From Dactylellina haptotyla (taxonomy: Eukaryota > Ascomycota > Orbiliomycetes > Orbiliales > Orbiliaceae), in contig CM062385.1 in the NCBI GenBank assembly GCA_031310005.1, positions 2,542,001 to 2,606,000 of the forward strand: a DNA stretch of 64,000 nt, in the 5' to 3' direction. The notes beneath the pieces were generated by a model. That model made no database searches and was not told the DNA's origin. It saw only the letters and a list, made by a program, of their open reading frames with translations. The translations under genes and the position numbers were made by a program. Below are positions 47,401 to 59,955 of the stretch, piece by piece (the stretch's first letter is position 1; the number at the start of each line of letters is the position of its first letter).

Positions 47401-49655
47401 ACAGTGCAACTCGGTTTTCCCTTGGAAGCTAAGGCATCAAGCACAACCGCTCGAACGAGTTAGTGGTTAGCAACTCGACTCCACTTTCGCCCTTTCCCTC
47501 CTTCTTTCTTCGCTTCAACGATCCTCTGAAACGTAATGCTACAGGTATGTCACAACCAGTCACTTTGAATTGTATGGGTTATCTTTTTTTTTGTTTTATT
47601 TTATTTTTTTCATTATCAATATATCCGGGTGCCAAATGATATATATATCATCAAATATCAAATGGCACACAGATATTCCTTGCTTGCTCGCATGCATCCA
47701 TTTTGATGGAGGGAAACTCGCCGCGGGAATGGACCTGGAGGCAAAGCTGCACGAACAAAAACAGCAAAGCTTGCAAACAAGCACCACGTCTGGACCCTGC
47801 TTTTTGGCTTTTACCCGTCTACGTGCTGGGAATATCGTGGGATGATGACGCTTTGGTGCCTTACTCGCACAATCTGCTATCTGCCCTTCCCCTTTCAAAC
47901 AGAACAATAAAGGACATGACATAAAAAAGAAAAGGAAAAAAAGCGTGAATTGGCATCACCATTAATCACGACACGACCTTGCCCCTGGTTTCATACGGCG
48001 GGTGATTTGGGCTTGCAGATGTGGGATGGATGTTGCTTGGGGATCCAACAGCTGTGCGGTTCCTTCACTCACCGTCCGCTGCATGATAACCCTCCTCAAC
48101 AGCGTGGGTTGGAGCGGCCCTTTTTTTTCTGTTCGTTTCGCTGTGGTTGGCCGCCCGCCCGCCGGTTGGTCGCTCTTATGCTACCTCAAAGGATTGATGA
48201 GGTCCCCACGGGCGGCCGCTTTTCTTATCTATTGGCTGGTCGGTTTGTTCACGTTCTTCCCAGATTGGTTCCTATTCCTGTATCGCCCACCTCGCCCTGC
48301 CCTTTCCTCTTATGCTGCTGCCCCCATCTGGCTCGCATCGTGTCGCAAAGATACGACGGCCGGTGTGGTTTCCTCTTGCGGGTTTGGGAGAGATACACAG
48401 GAAGTAATAATGAGGCGTTCTCACGTTCTCACGTTACTATCGTCCTCGCCTCTCGGGTCTAGTGGTTAAACCCACTCCGACACGGCTGACACCTCGGGGA
48501 CTACCGCTTCCTTCCTAGCCGTCTTCTGGTCGGTTTCCCGATCTGCCGAAGTCCCCCTCCTGCTGCTTCAGCAACCATTGAAGCGAGTGTGTGAAGACGG
48601 GATTGCAGCAGATTGGATTGGATCTCGGATGTGGTAGTGGGAGCGGTAGTGGTAGTAGCGGTGGAGGTGGTCCATGCCATGTCCAAGCTCCCCTCGACGG
48701 GCTCCCACTCGACTTCCCATCCTCTCATCCATCTCCCCTTCCCTTCCCACCTTGGCCCCCTGATGCTACCAATGCAGTGGCCGTCGGCAGGAACGTATTA
48801 CGCAGTGCGACCATTGGGAAATTGATATTCCCCTCCGGCGCCGTGAGTTCATCTGATCTTTTGCGGGTTTTTCTTGTTGCTGGCCGCCGTCCGTCCATCT
48901 GTCCGTCCCCGCTTCTGCACAATGTCACTGCGGCGGGCCATCACCGCCCCGAGTTCCAGGGGATCGATCGCAAAGAGAGATCCTTTCCTCTTGTATCTGA
49001 AGGGACCGGATTGAATTCACTCCTCTTCTTCGTCCTTCCTTCCTCTGCTCGGTGCTGGTGGTTGCCATTTTGCTCTGTATGTCGGACCGCCATCGTCATC
49101 GTCATCACTGTCACAATCGTCATCTCCACCGCCTCATCACCAACACCACCAAAATCCATCCGTGCTTGCTGCCGAGATACATTTCGTCACTGCTTCAAAG
49201 CGGCCTCGCTCGCTCTCGCGGTGGTCCTCACTCGGAGGGGTTGGGCCCGCCTTTGGGCTCTGGCTACCTGCAAACCCCCAAAACTTGTTTTTCCCCCCTC
49301 CATCAAACTTTACTTATTTTAATTTTTTTATTTCATTTTTTTTCCTTTTCGTTCTGGAAGCCCGGCGGAACAACGTCAAACGGCGCCAGAACCCCGTTCC
49401 ACCGTCCTCCAAGACGATCCGCCCCGATTGCCCACCTTACTAATAATAATAATAATATCCCACGATATTATTACAAACCCGCCTCCGTTTCCTCTTGTCA
49501 TATTGTATTGCTTCTTCGTCGCTGTGCAGCAGCAGCAGCAGCTATTTTGCCGGCCTCTCGGCTTCGTTTGGAAATTTTGCCAAAGCAAAGCTAACTTGAA
49601 CGCCCTTGTCGCCACCATCGTTTAGGTCCACTATCCGTCCTTCGACCAAGCGATT
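44407..49655. other. Long gene-poor interval upstream of the PHO80-like cyclin
   Basis: About 5.2 kb without a convincing multi-exon gene. From about 46.6 kb onward it is strongly pyrimidine-rich on the plus strand, with many overlapping open frames of biased composition. GCGTGCGTGCG lies near 46540 and a (TAA)n tract near 49440. This looks like an extended promoter and 5' leader of the cyclin gene, possibly with a leader intron (GGTATGTCAC near 47544). A weak minus-strand candidate lies at 44557-44883. Confidence 0.45.
44557..44883 (-). CDS. Weak candidate: 108-aa hypothetical protein
   Basis: ATG at 44883, stop at 44557. The sequence includes DRPVQLGATINMGPVGSLD, two similar beta-prone segments (GATINM and GTININ), then FADFLSGLFSGGS. 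Composition is protein-like, but no upstream exon joins in phase and no family is recognised. It may be a relic or chance. Confidence 0.22.
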   Translation of the reverse strand: MSTGFPARPCLTDPPAALRGADEQKSEMRAHHLTHFAQISIDKTDRPVQLGATINMGPVGSLDIGTININPSHAPKTFADFLSGLFSGGSMIIPVRNWHSSVPLFTIA

Positions 49656-50982
49656 ATGGTCGCCCCGTCCTCGGGCACTTCCCAGGTAGAATGCGAGCCA
49701 TATCGTCATTCATCTCATTCAACATATCGCATTCCCTCTAATCCCTCCACACCCTACGACCAAGCCGAACCCAGGACTCTCCCGTCCTCCTCCTCCTCCC
49801 AGCAGCAGCAGCAGTCTTCGACATCAAGCTCGCGCGCAATCCAGCCCTCCTCCTCTTCCTCAGCTGCCTCTTCAACAACGGCAACTCCGGCGAGCCAACC
49901 ATCTCAGCAAACTCCTATCCAGCCTCCACCTGCAGACCGGTCGAGAGGGACCCCTGCTCAGGGATCTCAAGTCACAACTCCTACCACCACCCATGTTCGG
50001 CATCCTACGGCCGTATCATCTTCCTCCTCCAGCGCCCCAAATACCGCCGCCTCGACCCCGATACGGCACCGCAGATCATCCTCTCTCCAAAACACAACCT
50101 CAATGGCTCAGCTTCCTATTGTTCAGTTAAGAGATCTAGCTCACCTGGTCGAACTGGCTAAAGCGGATGCCAATAACAATGGTTCTTCGCAGTCGTCGTT
50201 CACCAGGCGGCGGGCTAGATTCAGCGAAACTCGATTCGATGTCAGCCAGATGCCTGTGCCTGACATCATCGAGCTGGTTTCTGCCCTGCTGACGAAGATT
50301 ACCACTACTAATGACCGAAACCATGAAAATTTGCACCGAAACATGCCGACCACGGATAGCTCGGGAAACCTCCCGGAGCAAGCTACCGCCGTCTTGGCCT
50401 TCCACGGAAAAAACGTTCCCACCATCACCATCCACAGTTACCTCAGCCGGATTCATAGATACTGCCCTACTACCTATGAGGTCTTCCTGTCCCTCCTGGT
50501 GTACTTTGACCGGATGACCGAACGGATCAATGCCGGAACGGTCCATCAGGTTTCTAATCTAAGGCCTGCCACACCGGGATCCGCCACCGTTCCTCCTCAG
50601 GATGCCGCGGAACACACCCATGGTCTAGGGAACTTCTTCGTTGTCGATAGCTATAACATTCATCGTTTAGTCATTGCTGGAGTTACCTGTGCATCTAAGT
50701 TCTTCTCGGACATCTTCTACACCAACTCTCGATATGCTAAGGTATGTTCGGCTCCATCCCATTTTCTTTTACAGAATTACATTTATTAAACCTTTTTTTA
50801 CTCAGGTTGGTGGATTGCCACTGGTGGAACTTAATCACCTTGAGCTTCAATTCCTTAACCTTAATGACTTCCGATTATCTATCCCTGTTGAGGAACTGGA
50901 GTCTTACGGCAATATGCTGGTTCAATTCTACGCAAGGGAAGAGCTGGCCAATCATCCCGACCCTGTTGCCGCCAATGAGTAA
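49656..50982 (+). CDS. PHO80/PREG-type cyclin
   Basis: Regulatory cyclin of the phosphate-sensing CDK (Pho85/PGOV type), which restrains the PHO4/NUC-1 transcription factor when phosphate is plentiful, by family knowledge. Exons 49656-50741 and 50806-50982; 420 aa. The first ~150 residues are Ser/Gln/Pro/Thr-rich and disordered, with polyGln. The cyclin box follows: MPVPDIIELVSALLTKI, then FHGKNVPTITIHSYLSRI, TTYEVFLSLLVYFDRM, VDSYNIHRLVIAGVTCASKF and FYTNSRYAKVGGLPLVELN, ending FRLSIPVEELESYGNMLVQFY. These are hallmark Pho80 segments. The intron falls between K and VGGLP as expected. Pcl6/7-like relatives share part of this, but the overall fit is PHO80/PREG. Confidence 0.93.
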
Positions 50983-53089
50983 ACCTGGTGCCCCCGCAAA
51001 AACAATTGACAGATTAAGAAGAAAGAGTCTATTACCATGGCCTGGATATAGTATCCTGGTTTCGCCTCTGTTTTCTTTCAATTCTCTCTCTCTCTCTTTT
51101 GTTCAAAGGCCTCGTTTTACACGTGGCCAATGCAGAATTGATCCGGGATCCAAGCCTGGCGGCCATGCAGGGGCAACGGGCTAAATAAAATCCTTTCTCT
51201 GGGAGCATTCGGTTTGACTTTGAGGAGCCTGGGCCATAATTTTATGCTAACGATATCACTTTCGCACAAAAACACATCCTTCTGATATATATACACTTAC
51301 TTACACACTGTTTCTGCTTTTTAACGACGGGATGAAAAAGAAAAGAAAAGACAAAAGAAAAAGCAAGCCGCAACTGCACAAAAAAGGGAAAAGAACACAC
51401 GCCAAAATTTCGAATTCTTGCTACATATCCTCTCTAGTGAATCAAAAAGCTGGTTCGGTTTTCCTTGCCGCACTGGAGGTCTATAAATGCCTTTACTGTT
51501 TAACCCCTCATGAGCCAAGATACCAACGCCTTCACCCCAACCAATAATCCAACTTTCTTCGATGATATACCCCTTTTCCCCTTCTCCCCTTCTCCTTCTC
51601 ATCCTCATGCATAGAATCTCTTGGGAAGTCCAGGAGATGGAGTTTTTTTTTCCCTCATGACGTTGTTTTTATAGCCTCTTCTGTGTTTTCGATTTTATCA
51701 CTCCTCAGGCTCTTTTCCTTTTTTTTTTTTTAATTAAAACGGATCTGGCAGCGCCATGTCTTCTCAGATACCAGGATATATATATACCTTGTTCCTTATT
51801 GTACTTTTCTAACCCATCGTTTTTATTTAACCTGTTTTTCGTATTTTATCTTTGTTTTAGACAGTCTTTTCGAAACGAATTTCCTTTAATTACCACCAGC
51901 TCTTTTCTTAATTGGGCCAGTTCTTTTTTTTTTTCCTCTTTCGTTACATTTTTATTGATTTGCCAGAGGCGCCAGCCTATATCCAAATATGAAATTCAAG
52001 TCCTGTTTGTTCTTTTTATGTTTTCTTTAACTGGGAAGCATGGGATACGGTGGTGAATTTTAACGTAGTGTTTTCCTCTTTCTTCTCGATTTAGTTTTTC
52101 TCAACGGTTAACGGTTGTTATCATAGGAATTAGGTGGAAATGACCCAACTGCCTCATAGATTATAGCTCTCAACTCTTCTCCTTCTTTTCTTCCATATAC
52201 TTGTTTATTTTCCTTAAACGGGGGGGTTTCCTTTTCGGATATTTTCTGGAGCGGTGGAGGTTGTCTTTATTCTTTTGATGCTATGAAACTCTTTCAAGTA
52301 CTGTGTGCTTTTTCCTTTCCTTTCTAGTGATGTATTAGCATTACTCTTTTCCCCTTTCGCGTGCTTTTTCGATTTATAGAATGGAAAATTCCAGCTTTTT
52401 CAGTATTCTTGCAATATTAATATTGGGCTAGATAACCTTGTTAGATTGGAGTTGGTAACGTGATGTAGAATGACCTGGGAGTGATAAAATTGGCTCGATT
52501 TGCCGCTTCGGTAGAGTAGCGGGCATATGTCTTTGAAGATACTCGTCATTGGATCCTTTAGAAACCAGCGAAACTTCTGTCAATACTAGGGAAGCATTTA
52601 CCGCCCGGTTTACGGTGTTTACAATGTTGTCACTATCTGAAACTTATATATCACGACATGACATATCTAGGATGCCATCGAAAATAGGTCCTCATTGTAT
52701 GCCCAATAAGCCTTGTATTCAGAAGAGCGTAATGAACAAAAGATGATATGACAACAACGTTGTAAGAAGACGCCTGGGGGTTGTAATACTGAAAAAAGGA
52801 AGTATATTATAGACAAAAAGAAAAAGAAAAAAAGTAGTAAGAAGGTAGTCGTATCGTGCTTATCGAGTCAATATGAGCCACATAGATGCTTAAATGCTTG
52901 ACGTGTATGATCAAGATTTTTTGTTCGTTCGTTCGAGGAGACGGAGGATGAGGAGGCGGTTTAGGTGAATTATCGTAATGTCATATCCTCCCTATCTTTT
53001 GTTGTTCGCCGTTTCGAGAAGACAATAAAGAGCTAAGAGTACAGAACAGAAAACGGGAAGAAAGAAAGAAGAAACAACGAAATAGTTGT
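50983..53089. other. Convergent gene-poor interval
   Basis: About 2.1 kb between the cyclin stop and the RPS28 stop. T- and A-rich, with homopolymer runs (e.g. about 51718-51731). It must contain both 3' UTRs. No exon chain, tRNA or transposon domain seen. Confidence 0.5.
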
Positions 53090-53737
53090 TTATCTTAATC
53101 TTCTGGCTTCACGTTCGGATTCGAGGAGGCAGAGGATGTCGTCTGTGAACGGACAAGTTGTTAGTTTTAGAGATCGGGGAGATAGAGCTGTTCGAGCTTA
53201 ATTTCGGGATGAAAGTTGAACATACCCTCTCTGACGGGTCCCTTGACGTTTCGGATGATGCTTCGGGTCTTGTCGTCCAAGAATTCGACACGGACTTGGG
53301 TGACACCTCCACGGGAACCTGTAGACATGGAAAATAGCTGATCAGCTTGTTGCTCTGTGGTCCAACTTCATATCATTCTCCTCCCCTCAAGTCCCCCTTC
53401 TTTTGAGTAATCCCATTATCCTCAACTCCTTTATAGAGCTCAGGAAGGCTGATAGAACCCTTGAAACGTCGTATTTCTCGAGCCTCAGGTTGCTATCCTC
53501 TCCACGTCGTCTTATGCCTCCACATGCCGTGTTGTCGTTCCCCAGCTCTTAAACTGCTATTGCGCCGATAAAAATCCGAAAAGAATGAGTGTATAGCTTA
53601 CCGGTACGACCGAGAACCTGTAGCGATGATAATTAGCACATTATTCGCAGGAAAAGCTCAAAACACCATTATCGAGGGTCTTCAACACGGCGTACCTTGG
53701 TAACCTTGACCAGCTTGACTGGAGTCTTTCCTTCCAT
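53090..53737 (-). CDS. RPS28: 40S ribosomal protein S28 (eS28)
   Basis: Small-subunit ribosomal protein near the mRNA exit/E-site region. Exons 53737-53696, 53617-53602 (16 nt), 53318-53226 and 53142-53090; 204 nt, 67 aa, exactly the family length. The protein reads [46 protein letters not shown], then [17 protein letters not shown], near-identical to other S28 proteins. The 16-nt second exon encodes VLGRT. The intron of ~283 nt after it is long for the window; intron-rich 5' halves are usual for fungal ribosomal protein genes. Confidence 0.97.
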
Positions 53738-54482
53738 TTTGAATTACTGTAGGAGTATCGACTTCGCGAAGAAAATCGGAGATATGGGTTGTATGTGTTC
53801 GGGGTTGGGGTTGGAAGGGGCGGTCTGTCGTCGTTGTTGACTATTCTCGGTAGCGGGAAGTGTTTAGAGATCGAATTTTTTTGGTGAGAGGGAGGATGAT
53901 TTTTGGTGTGGTTTCTGTTTTTCTTAGAAGGGCTTCGCTTTAGGGCAAACGCTCCTGCTGCCAAGCCGTGGTCTCTCACCAAAGTTAGGCGCGCGGATGA
54001 CGTGAAGAGATTTAGCCGCGACGGTGGACAAACACGGACAAACATAGACAACGCGCCAACGCATCCAACACGCCCGGGCAACACCGGCATGTGTAGGGAG
54101 GGGCTCTGTTGATTGGCAGGGCCACCGCACTAAACGGTAAAATCGACTTAAATTACCACGGTTTGAGACCCCGGCCGCGAGCTACGCAACCAAGCTGGGC
54201 CGGTCGCCGGGGCCAAGCTGCCAGTCGTGCAGGTCTCATTGGCTGCAGACAGGGTCGGTGGTGCGGGCAGCCCGGGATTTTGGTGTTGCAGCCGTGACCG
54301 GCCAGAAACTATTTAATCACGTCTCCTTCTCGCCGACGTCTCCCCTCCAATTCATTCGTCCTCTACATCGTAGCGTCGCAAGAACCTCAAAAGCATCTCG
54401 GCAACGTTGAATCAGTCCTCGCGCGACTCTGAATATCCTCAAAGCGTCCTTCTAACGTCACCAATTGCTTCAATCGATCGCA
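53738..54482. promoter_or_regulatory. Divergent promoter region, RPS28 / HIS1
   Basis: A 745-bp head-to-head interval that must contain both promoters. A TGACGTG element lies near 53998. I did not find a perfect TGACTCA amino-acid-control (CPC1/GCN4) site upstream of HIS1. Confidence 0.55.
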
Positions 54483-55842
54483 ATGGAGCTAGTCAATAAG
54501 TATTTAAAGCCCCGCCCCCACCTTGGAGCTCTATCTCTCGATATCTTGAATCCATCCCATTATCACTTCAAAGAAATAAGAATAATCGCTGACATGTTTC
54601 TCTCCGACTTTACATTCGATAGTCTTGATGGCCGTTTGTTGATGGCAGTCCCAAAGAGTAAGTTGCTAGCATTCCCAAGAGCTCAATGGGCCAATACCTT
54701 TTTTTTTTTTTTTTTTTGTGAGCAACGTTGCTGACTTGTTTTCGATTGTTGCAGAGGGACGCCTGTACGAAGCGTCGCTGACCCTCTTACAAGGGTCAGA
54801 TATCCAGTTCCACCGACACAACCGTCTGGACATCGCGTTGTGCCACAACCTGCCAATCGCCCTTGTCTTCCTCGGCGCAGCCGACATCCCCGTGTTCGTC
54901 GGGGAAGGTCGCTGTGATCTTGGAATCACAGGGCAGGACCAGGTCGCCGAGTCCCGTACCGGCCATGTGGAGGAGATCCTCCAACTCGGGTTCGGTAAGT
55001 GCAAGTTGCAGGTCCAGGTACCTGCTCGGGGTTCGATCGCCGACCCCAAGGAGTTGATCGGCAAGCAGGTCGTCACCTCCTTCACCAATCTCAGCCGCGA
55101 CTACTTCCGGCAACTCGAGGTGGAGGCCTTCGGGGCCGAAGCCGTCGAGAAGGACGGGCTGAAAACGGTGATGAAGTACGTTGGTGGCAGCGTTGAGGCC
55201 GCCTGCGCTCTCGGCGTTGCTGACGGAATCGTCGATTTGGTTGGTAAGTAGAATTGTTAAACCCCTCGATTTAAATTAGATTAGTATGATCTAACAAGGT
55301 ATGAATTAGAATCCGGTGAGACGATGAAGGCTGCTGGTCTCAAGGCCATCAGCACCGTCATGGACACCCAAGCAGTCTTGATCCGATCGAAGACTCCTCG
55401 CAATCCAGAGCTCGCGGATCTTATCCTCTCGCGCATTCACGGCGTCATCAGTAAGCTTCCTCCTTTCCTTGATTTTCTTAGTCGAACTTCGTTTAACATG
55501 TCATAGCGGCCAAGAAGTACGTTTTGTGCACCTATAACATCCGACGTACGTTGCTCCCAAAGGTCCACGAGATCACTCCTGGCAAGCGTGCTCCTACTAT
55601 CACGACCTTGGAGGAAGAAGGCTGGTACGCTATTAGCGTTATGGTTGAGAAGAAGGAAATTGCTGAGGTCATGGATAAGTAAGTAACTACTCATTTCAAA
55701 GAATGGAAACAGGATGACTAACAGTATAAATAGACTCGAGGCTGCTGGTGCTTCTGACATCCTCGTTCTGCAAATCTCGAACTCTCGCGCTGGAAAGCCT
55801 GCTTCTCCTGCGTCTGGGCTGCAAATCAACGGAACGGCCTAA
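54483..55842 (+). CDS. HIS1: ATP phosphoribosyltransferase, first step of histidine synthesis
   Basis: Joins ATP and PRPP to phosphoribosyl-ATP. Exons 54483-54499 (17 nt), 54623-54657 (35 nt), 54755-55243, 55310-55450, 55507-55678 and 55734-55842; 963 nt, 320 aa. MELVNNLDGRLLMAVPKKG matches the start of yeast His1, but only once both tiny exons are joined. Further motifs: HNRLDIALCHNLPIALVFL, ADIPVFVGEGRCDLGITG, the PRPP-site region VGGSVEAACALGVADGIVDL, and a regulatory ACT-like C-terminal domain (TTLEEEGWYAISVMVEKKE), so this is the long, histidine-feedback-inhibited form. Probably cytosolic. Strong call. Confidence 0.96.
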
Positions 55843-56535
55843 CTGGTGATGATTATGTTCTCGTTGTCTCTTTTCACCATCTCGATGTTGGTTTCTTTTT
55901 AATGTTTTGTAATAACAAGCGGTGAGTGACAAGCTGTGATCCTCATGGTGATCCAGTGTGTCAAAGTCGAAGTCGAGCTTTCTTCATTGTCATGATGACT
56001 TTTATCTTTTCATACACAGGCTTGAAATGATGTTTCTTCATCCCGCTTTACTTTCCTCGCAAATATTTTTCATGATAGCAGGCTCTCTCATGATAACAGA
56101 GTCGTTGCTATCCAAACATTATCAGAATAGCAATCCATGAACGTCCCTTTTACAGATACCCTAACTTTCAATGCTCCCGTTTTGCGCGTTTCTCATGTCT
56201 GCTTTCTACTTTCCACCCCAAAAGCCTTTTTTTTAGACTTATAGATGTAGATTCTAGTGTGTATAGAAACACGAAAAGTCCTTTGATTCATGTATCAAGC
56301 CTGCTTGCTATTAAAGCCAATTCATCTCTAGCTCTGAAATATCCCTTTCTTAATCTTGGTGATTATGTTGGTCACGAATGGTTTACGAGACGAATGTCGG
56401 TCGTATTTAGCTAGCCTACCTAAACAGGTCCTACTAGCAATATCTCATTAGTAAAATCACATTGAGAGGCGCGCCTAGCAGTTCTCATAGTGAAGAAGTG
56501 CTACCAATGAATGATATTATGCAAGTATTTAAATT
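55843..56535. other. Convergent 3' flanks
   Basis: AT-rich spacer after HIS1 and after the stop of the phospholipase-like gene on the opposite strand. No supported feature. Confidence 0.45.
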
Positions 56536-57872
56536 TTAAATGGAGCTATCACCCGAAGTAGAATCCGGAGCTAAAGCAAATATATCTTCCAGTAAACCCA
56601 GTGGGCCTTCTTTCCAGGGCTTATTGGACATCCAAAGTTTAACAATACAAATACAACCTTCGACGGCCGATCTAGCACCCCAATAAACGTTAAAATCTTC
56701 GAGATTGGTGATTCGAATAAAATCCGTGTCTATTGTATCATAGGATCGGTGTTCTGTTCCATTCTGTCCGTGGTAACAGTGGAAGGTTTTCACTTTTCCA
56801 AGTCGATCCCATATTCCTTCTCATTAGTTAGCAATAAGTTTCTCAAAGTAAGGAGGTTTTGTTGAAAAGAACAGAAGTATTTGTAATACTTACTTGATGG
56901 CTCTGAGAGGAAAGTCCGCCTCGTGTGCCCTTTAGCGTAAGAGTCTTGTATTATATGCATTAGACTGCCCAAAGCTCGGTATCGTATATTAAGGTCCTTA
57001 TAGTTGGTATCTTTTGTCAAAAGAAAGGCTAGGGTGTTATCTCCCTGTGGGTTCGTGTCTTCCGCAAAGAAAGAGTTTATTCTCCACCCTCCTCGCTCTA
57101 TCTGAATATCGTTGATCTTTTCGTACCCTGTCAATTCTTCACCAACGGCCACTTTGTACATAATTTCACACCACAGGAGAATCTTGTCTCTTGTCTCTTT
57201 AGCCGGTTCGCCTTCGTAACAACTCATAGCGTGGAGAAATTGCAAGTCCCCAAAGTGAGACCTGCCGATGATGCTGCCCGTACGCGACGACCCGAACGCT
57301 TCAGCCCAGCTGAAGTCTTTGTACCAAGCTGCACCTGGCGGCCAACTAAATATTTTGTTGCTCTCCTCATTGCCGTTATCGAACAGAGCACAGGCTGGGT
57401 CGTCGTTCCAGATATTACCGCGAAAGATCTCCCAAACCTCAGGAGAAGCCGTATGGTATGTGGCATCTTTGGGAATAGGTAATCCGGCAGCAAATAATGC
57501 GGCTAAGGCCATAGTCTCGTGGGCTGGCTTGGTCTTAACCGGCCATCCGTCGAAGCCTATTGTATACTTTGCCTTCACTTCTCGAAGTCAGTATATACGG
57601 ATCCGGGTATCTTGAAAGTTCTGTTCTAATATAGGATATTACATACCTTCATTGTCTTGAACTAGAGCTTTCTCCTCGTCTGTACTCGCACAAGGGCTAT
57701 CTTCCAAAGATATACTCCTTTCCCATATTCGTGTGCCGAATAGGTATTTAAGTCGCAAAAAGAAAGAGAATAAGATTCGATAGAGCCAGCAGAGAATCCC
57801 GTTCGAACTATCAGACGAAGGATACATATGTTTCGAACAAGGGCATTTCGAGGAAGATTTCAGCTTCTCCAT
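56536..57872 (-). CDS. Zn-dependent phospholipase-C-like protein with N-terminal hydrophobic segment
   Basis: Exons 57872-57647, 57577-56894 and 56792-56536; 1167 nt, 388 aa. The N-terminal ~75 residues contain three Cys and one long hydrophobic stretch (GILCWLYRILFSFFLRLKYL), likely a membrane anchor rather than a cleaved signal because it starts near residue 27. The remainder has the signature layout of zinc-dependent phospholipase C / P1-nuclease-fold enzymes. GRSHFGDLQFLHAM gives a His-rich helix, LMHIIQDSYAKGHTRR gives HxxxDSxxxGH, and FHCYHGQNGTEHRSYDT is a third His/Asp block. Together they could form a tri-metal site. The match is by motif, not alignment. Substrate (phospholipid, nucleotide or other) is unknown. 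The start rests on the ATG at 57872. Confidence 0.68.
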
Positions 57873-59955
57873 TTTGGAGAGTTTTTGATAATAGGTTATT
57901 GACAAAAATATATGAGGTATCCCGTTGGCTTACGTCAATCAACTGTTGTTGGGATAAGATTCCTGTGTTGACGTCGCGACTATTCCTAAATAGGAACAGA
58001 CAACATCATGGGATCCAGAAAGGTAACAATACACAGGAAAGAGAGCAAGGTCAGCTAGGAAACGTGTCGGTAGGAAGTTGCTTTTCAATAAGTCGTGATA
58101 TGTAGACGAAGAGAGATTATTGTGATTTCTAACATTTCTGCTAAGGTGTTATGTTTGTATGAGGTAATGGCTGGGCGCGGTGGGGCAAAACGGTGAAACA
58201 CCGAAGTCGATACGGCGTGCGTAATTGATTGGGCAGGTTGATGCGGATGTATCCGTACGCACGAAACATTGCCCCAACCAAATGTACCACTTTGCCGTAA
58301 AGTTATCATTGATGACGACCTGTAGGATGATAAATACTGTAGTGAAGCTCAATGTTAGGTTCGCATGTTTCTTTAAAAATGCGGAATTAAGTTTAGGCCG
58401 TCGGGCTTTCCATATTAACGCAATGTCCAGTCTCTCAAGGGTACCGGGTGTTGAGTGCAACTAGTTAGCTGCTTAGCCAATCATTTCAATACCTGTATTA
58501 AACGTGCTTCTATAAGTAGTTATCAGTTTTATAATTTTAACATCCATCGGTAGACTACAACGTACCGAATTTATGGGATAGAGCAACTACAAGGATTGAA
58601 CGAAGCGAAACTCTATTAATTTAAGGAATCTCCGATGTCCCGTTTTCTTGGCTCTATGTTCTGAATCTTGGCTATTTGATACGATTAAGTTTTCTAAATA
58701 TCAACTATATGATATTTCCCACCTGCGTGAATATATATAAATTCTCTGAAATAGCAAAGATCTAGACCCAGGTAATCACGGTCGACGGTCGAAAAACATG
58801 GGACTTCAGTCTGTGTCTTAGTATTCCATTTCTAGCCTCTGAAACTTTAGACAACTAAAAATCCCCGGACCCAAACAAGATCGCGATGCTATTTATCTTC
58901 AAGTATCTGAAGCAAGTTAAACTTTTATTCTTTGCAGTTGCCAACTGTATTTACAGGGTAGGTCTCGAAAAAAGAATAGATAGTAGCCCTAAAGCTAGGT
59001 CTAAAGTGCCACCATTTCTACAAATTTACGAACCACTTCCACACAAAGATGTGGAGCTCTCTACAGGAAACCCGCTCAGTCACCTGCGTACGGTCCACAA
59101 ATTTTGGTTTCTCTAGCTAGGTTTTAGGGACAAGAGATTTCCTCACTAGATGGCTTTCTTGAAATTTAGCTTACTGGACTAAGAGAAACATGGTGCCAAC
59201 CGTCGCCGGTAACATCGCATTCGGCTATATTTTCCCTGCAGTAAATATGCCGGTGCTTAAGTAATGGAAAGAAGTATATAAACAACATTTAGGTTTGTCG
59301 GATATGAATTTGTTCCTGGCCAGGAGCTCTGAAGACTGCAACGGTCGAGGCCCTCAAACCCTTAAACCCTGCAGTTTCCTTGGCCATTGGCAAACGGATA
59401 ATGATACTGAGGGGAAATCAACATGAGCATCCCTTTTACTGGTCTCGCGACCAGAGTGCTATCGATAAGAAAGTACTGTGCATGCGTTCGCACACGTTTA
59501 AATGGCTTGGAGACGACTCTCGGTCACAGACCCGGCAGAAGACTAGACTCGAAAGGGTAATAAAACTGCCTCAAAAACGCTCGCGCCATGATTGGACGTG
59601 CATGCAATTCAATATGATGGCTCTCCACTCTCTACTCTCCAACAATATCAACACGCCATCCGAGATCGTGGGCCAATGAAAAATGCGACAATTCAATTTC
59701 ATGGTTTGACACAAGCACAATAGTGGCAATACGCTATAGCACGGCCCACGCTTGGCTAATAACTTGCTCACATGGTTGAGGAACTCGCCTGTCCCGGTCT
59801 CAGAGGCGTACATAGGCATTCTCCGAATCGATTATGTGCTGAAAATATGTGTATAAATTGACTGTGAACCGTGAATCTGGAAGCGAGGATATCGCTTGAT
59901 CGCTTCCAAAAAATATCAGGCCCAGGGAGTGAGCTTGTTATCTTTAATCCTTACT
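57873..59955. other. Intergenic, AT-rich
   Basis: About 2.1 kb between divergent genes. Several frames of 60-100 codons (58149-58460 minus, 59380-59679 plus, 59571-59819 minus) lack domain, splice or composition support. Promoters of both neighbours must lie here. Confidence 0.45.

Noticed and set aside
46858-47470. Overlapping plus-strand frames of about 120 codons
   Set aside because: Ser/Pro/Leu/His-rich in every frame because of CT-biased DNA; no splice-consistent extension to the cyclin ATG.
59380-59819. Overlapping frames on both strands
   Set aside because: No domain, no splice signals in phase; treated as upstream DNA of the ferric reductase.
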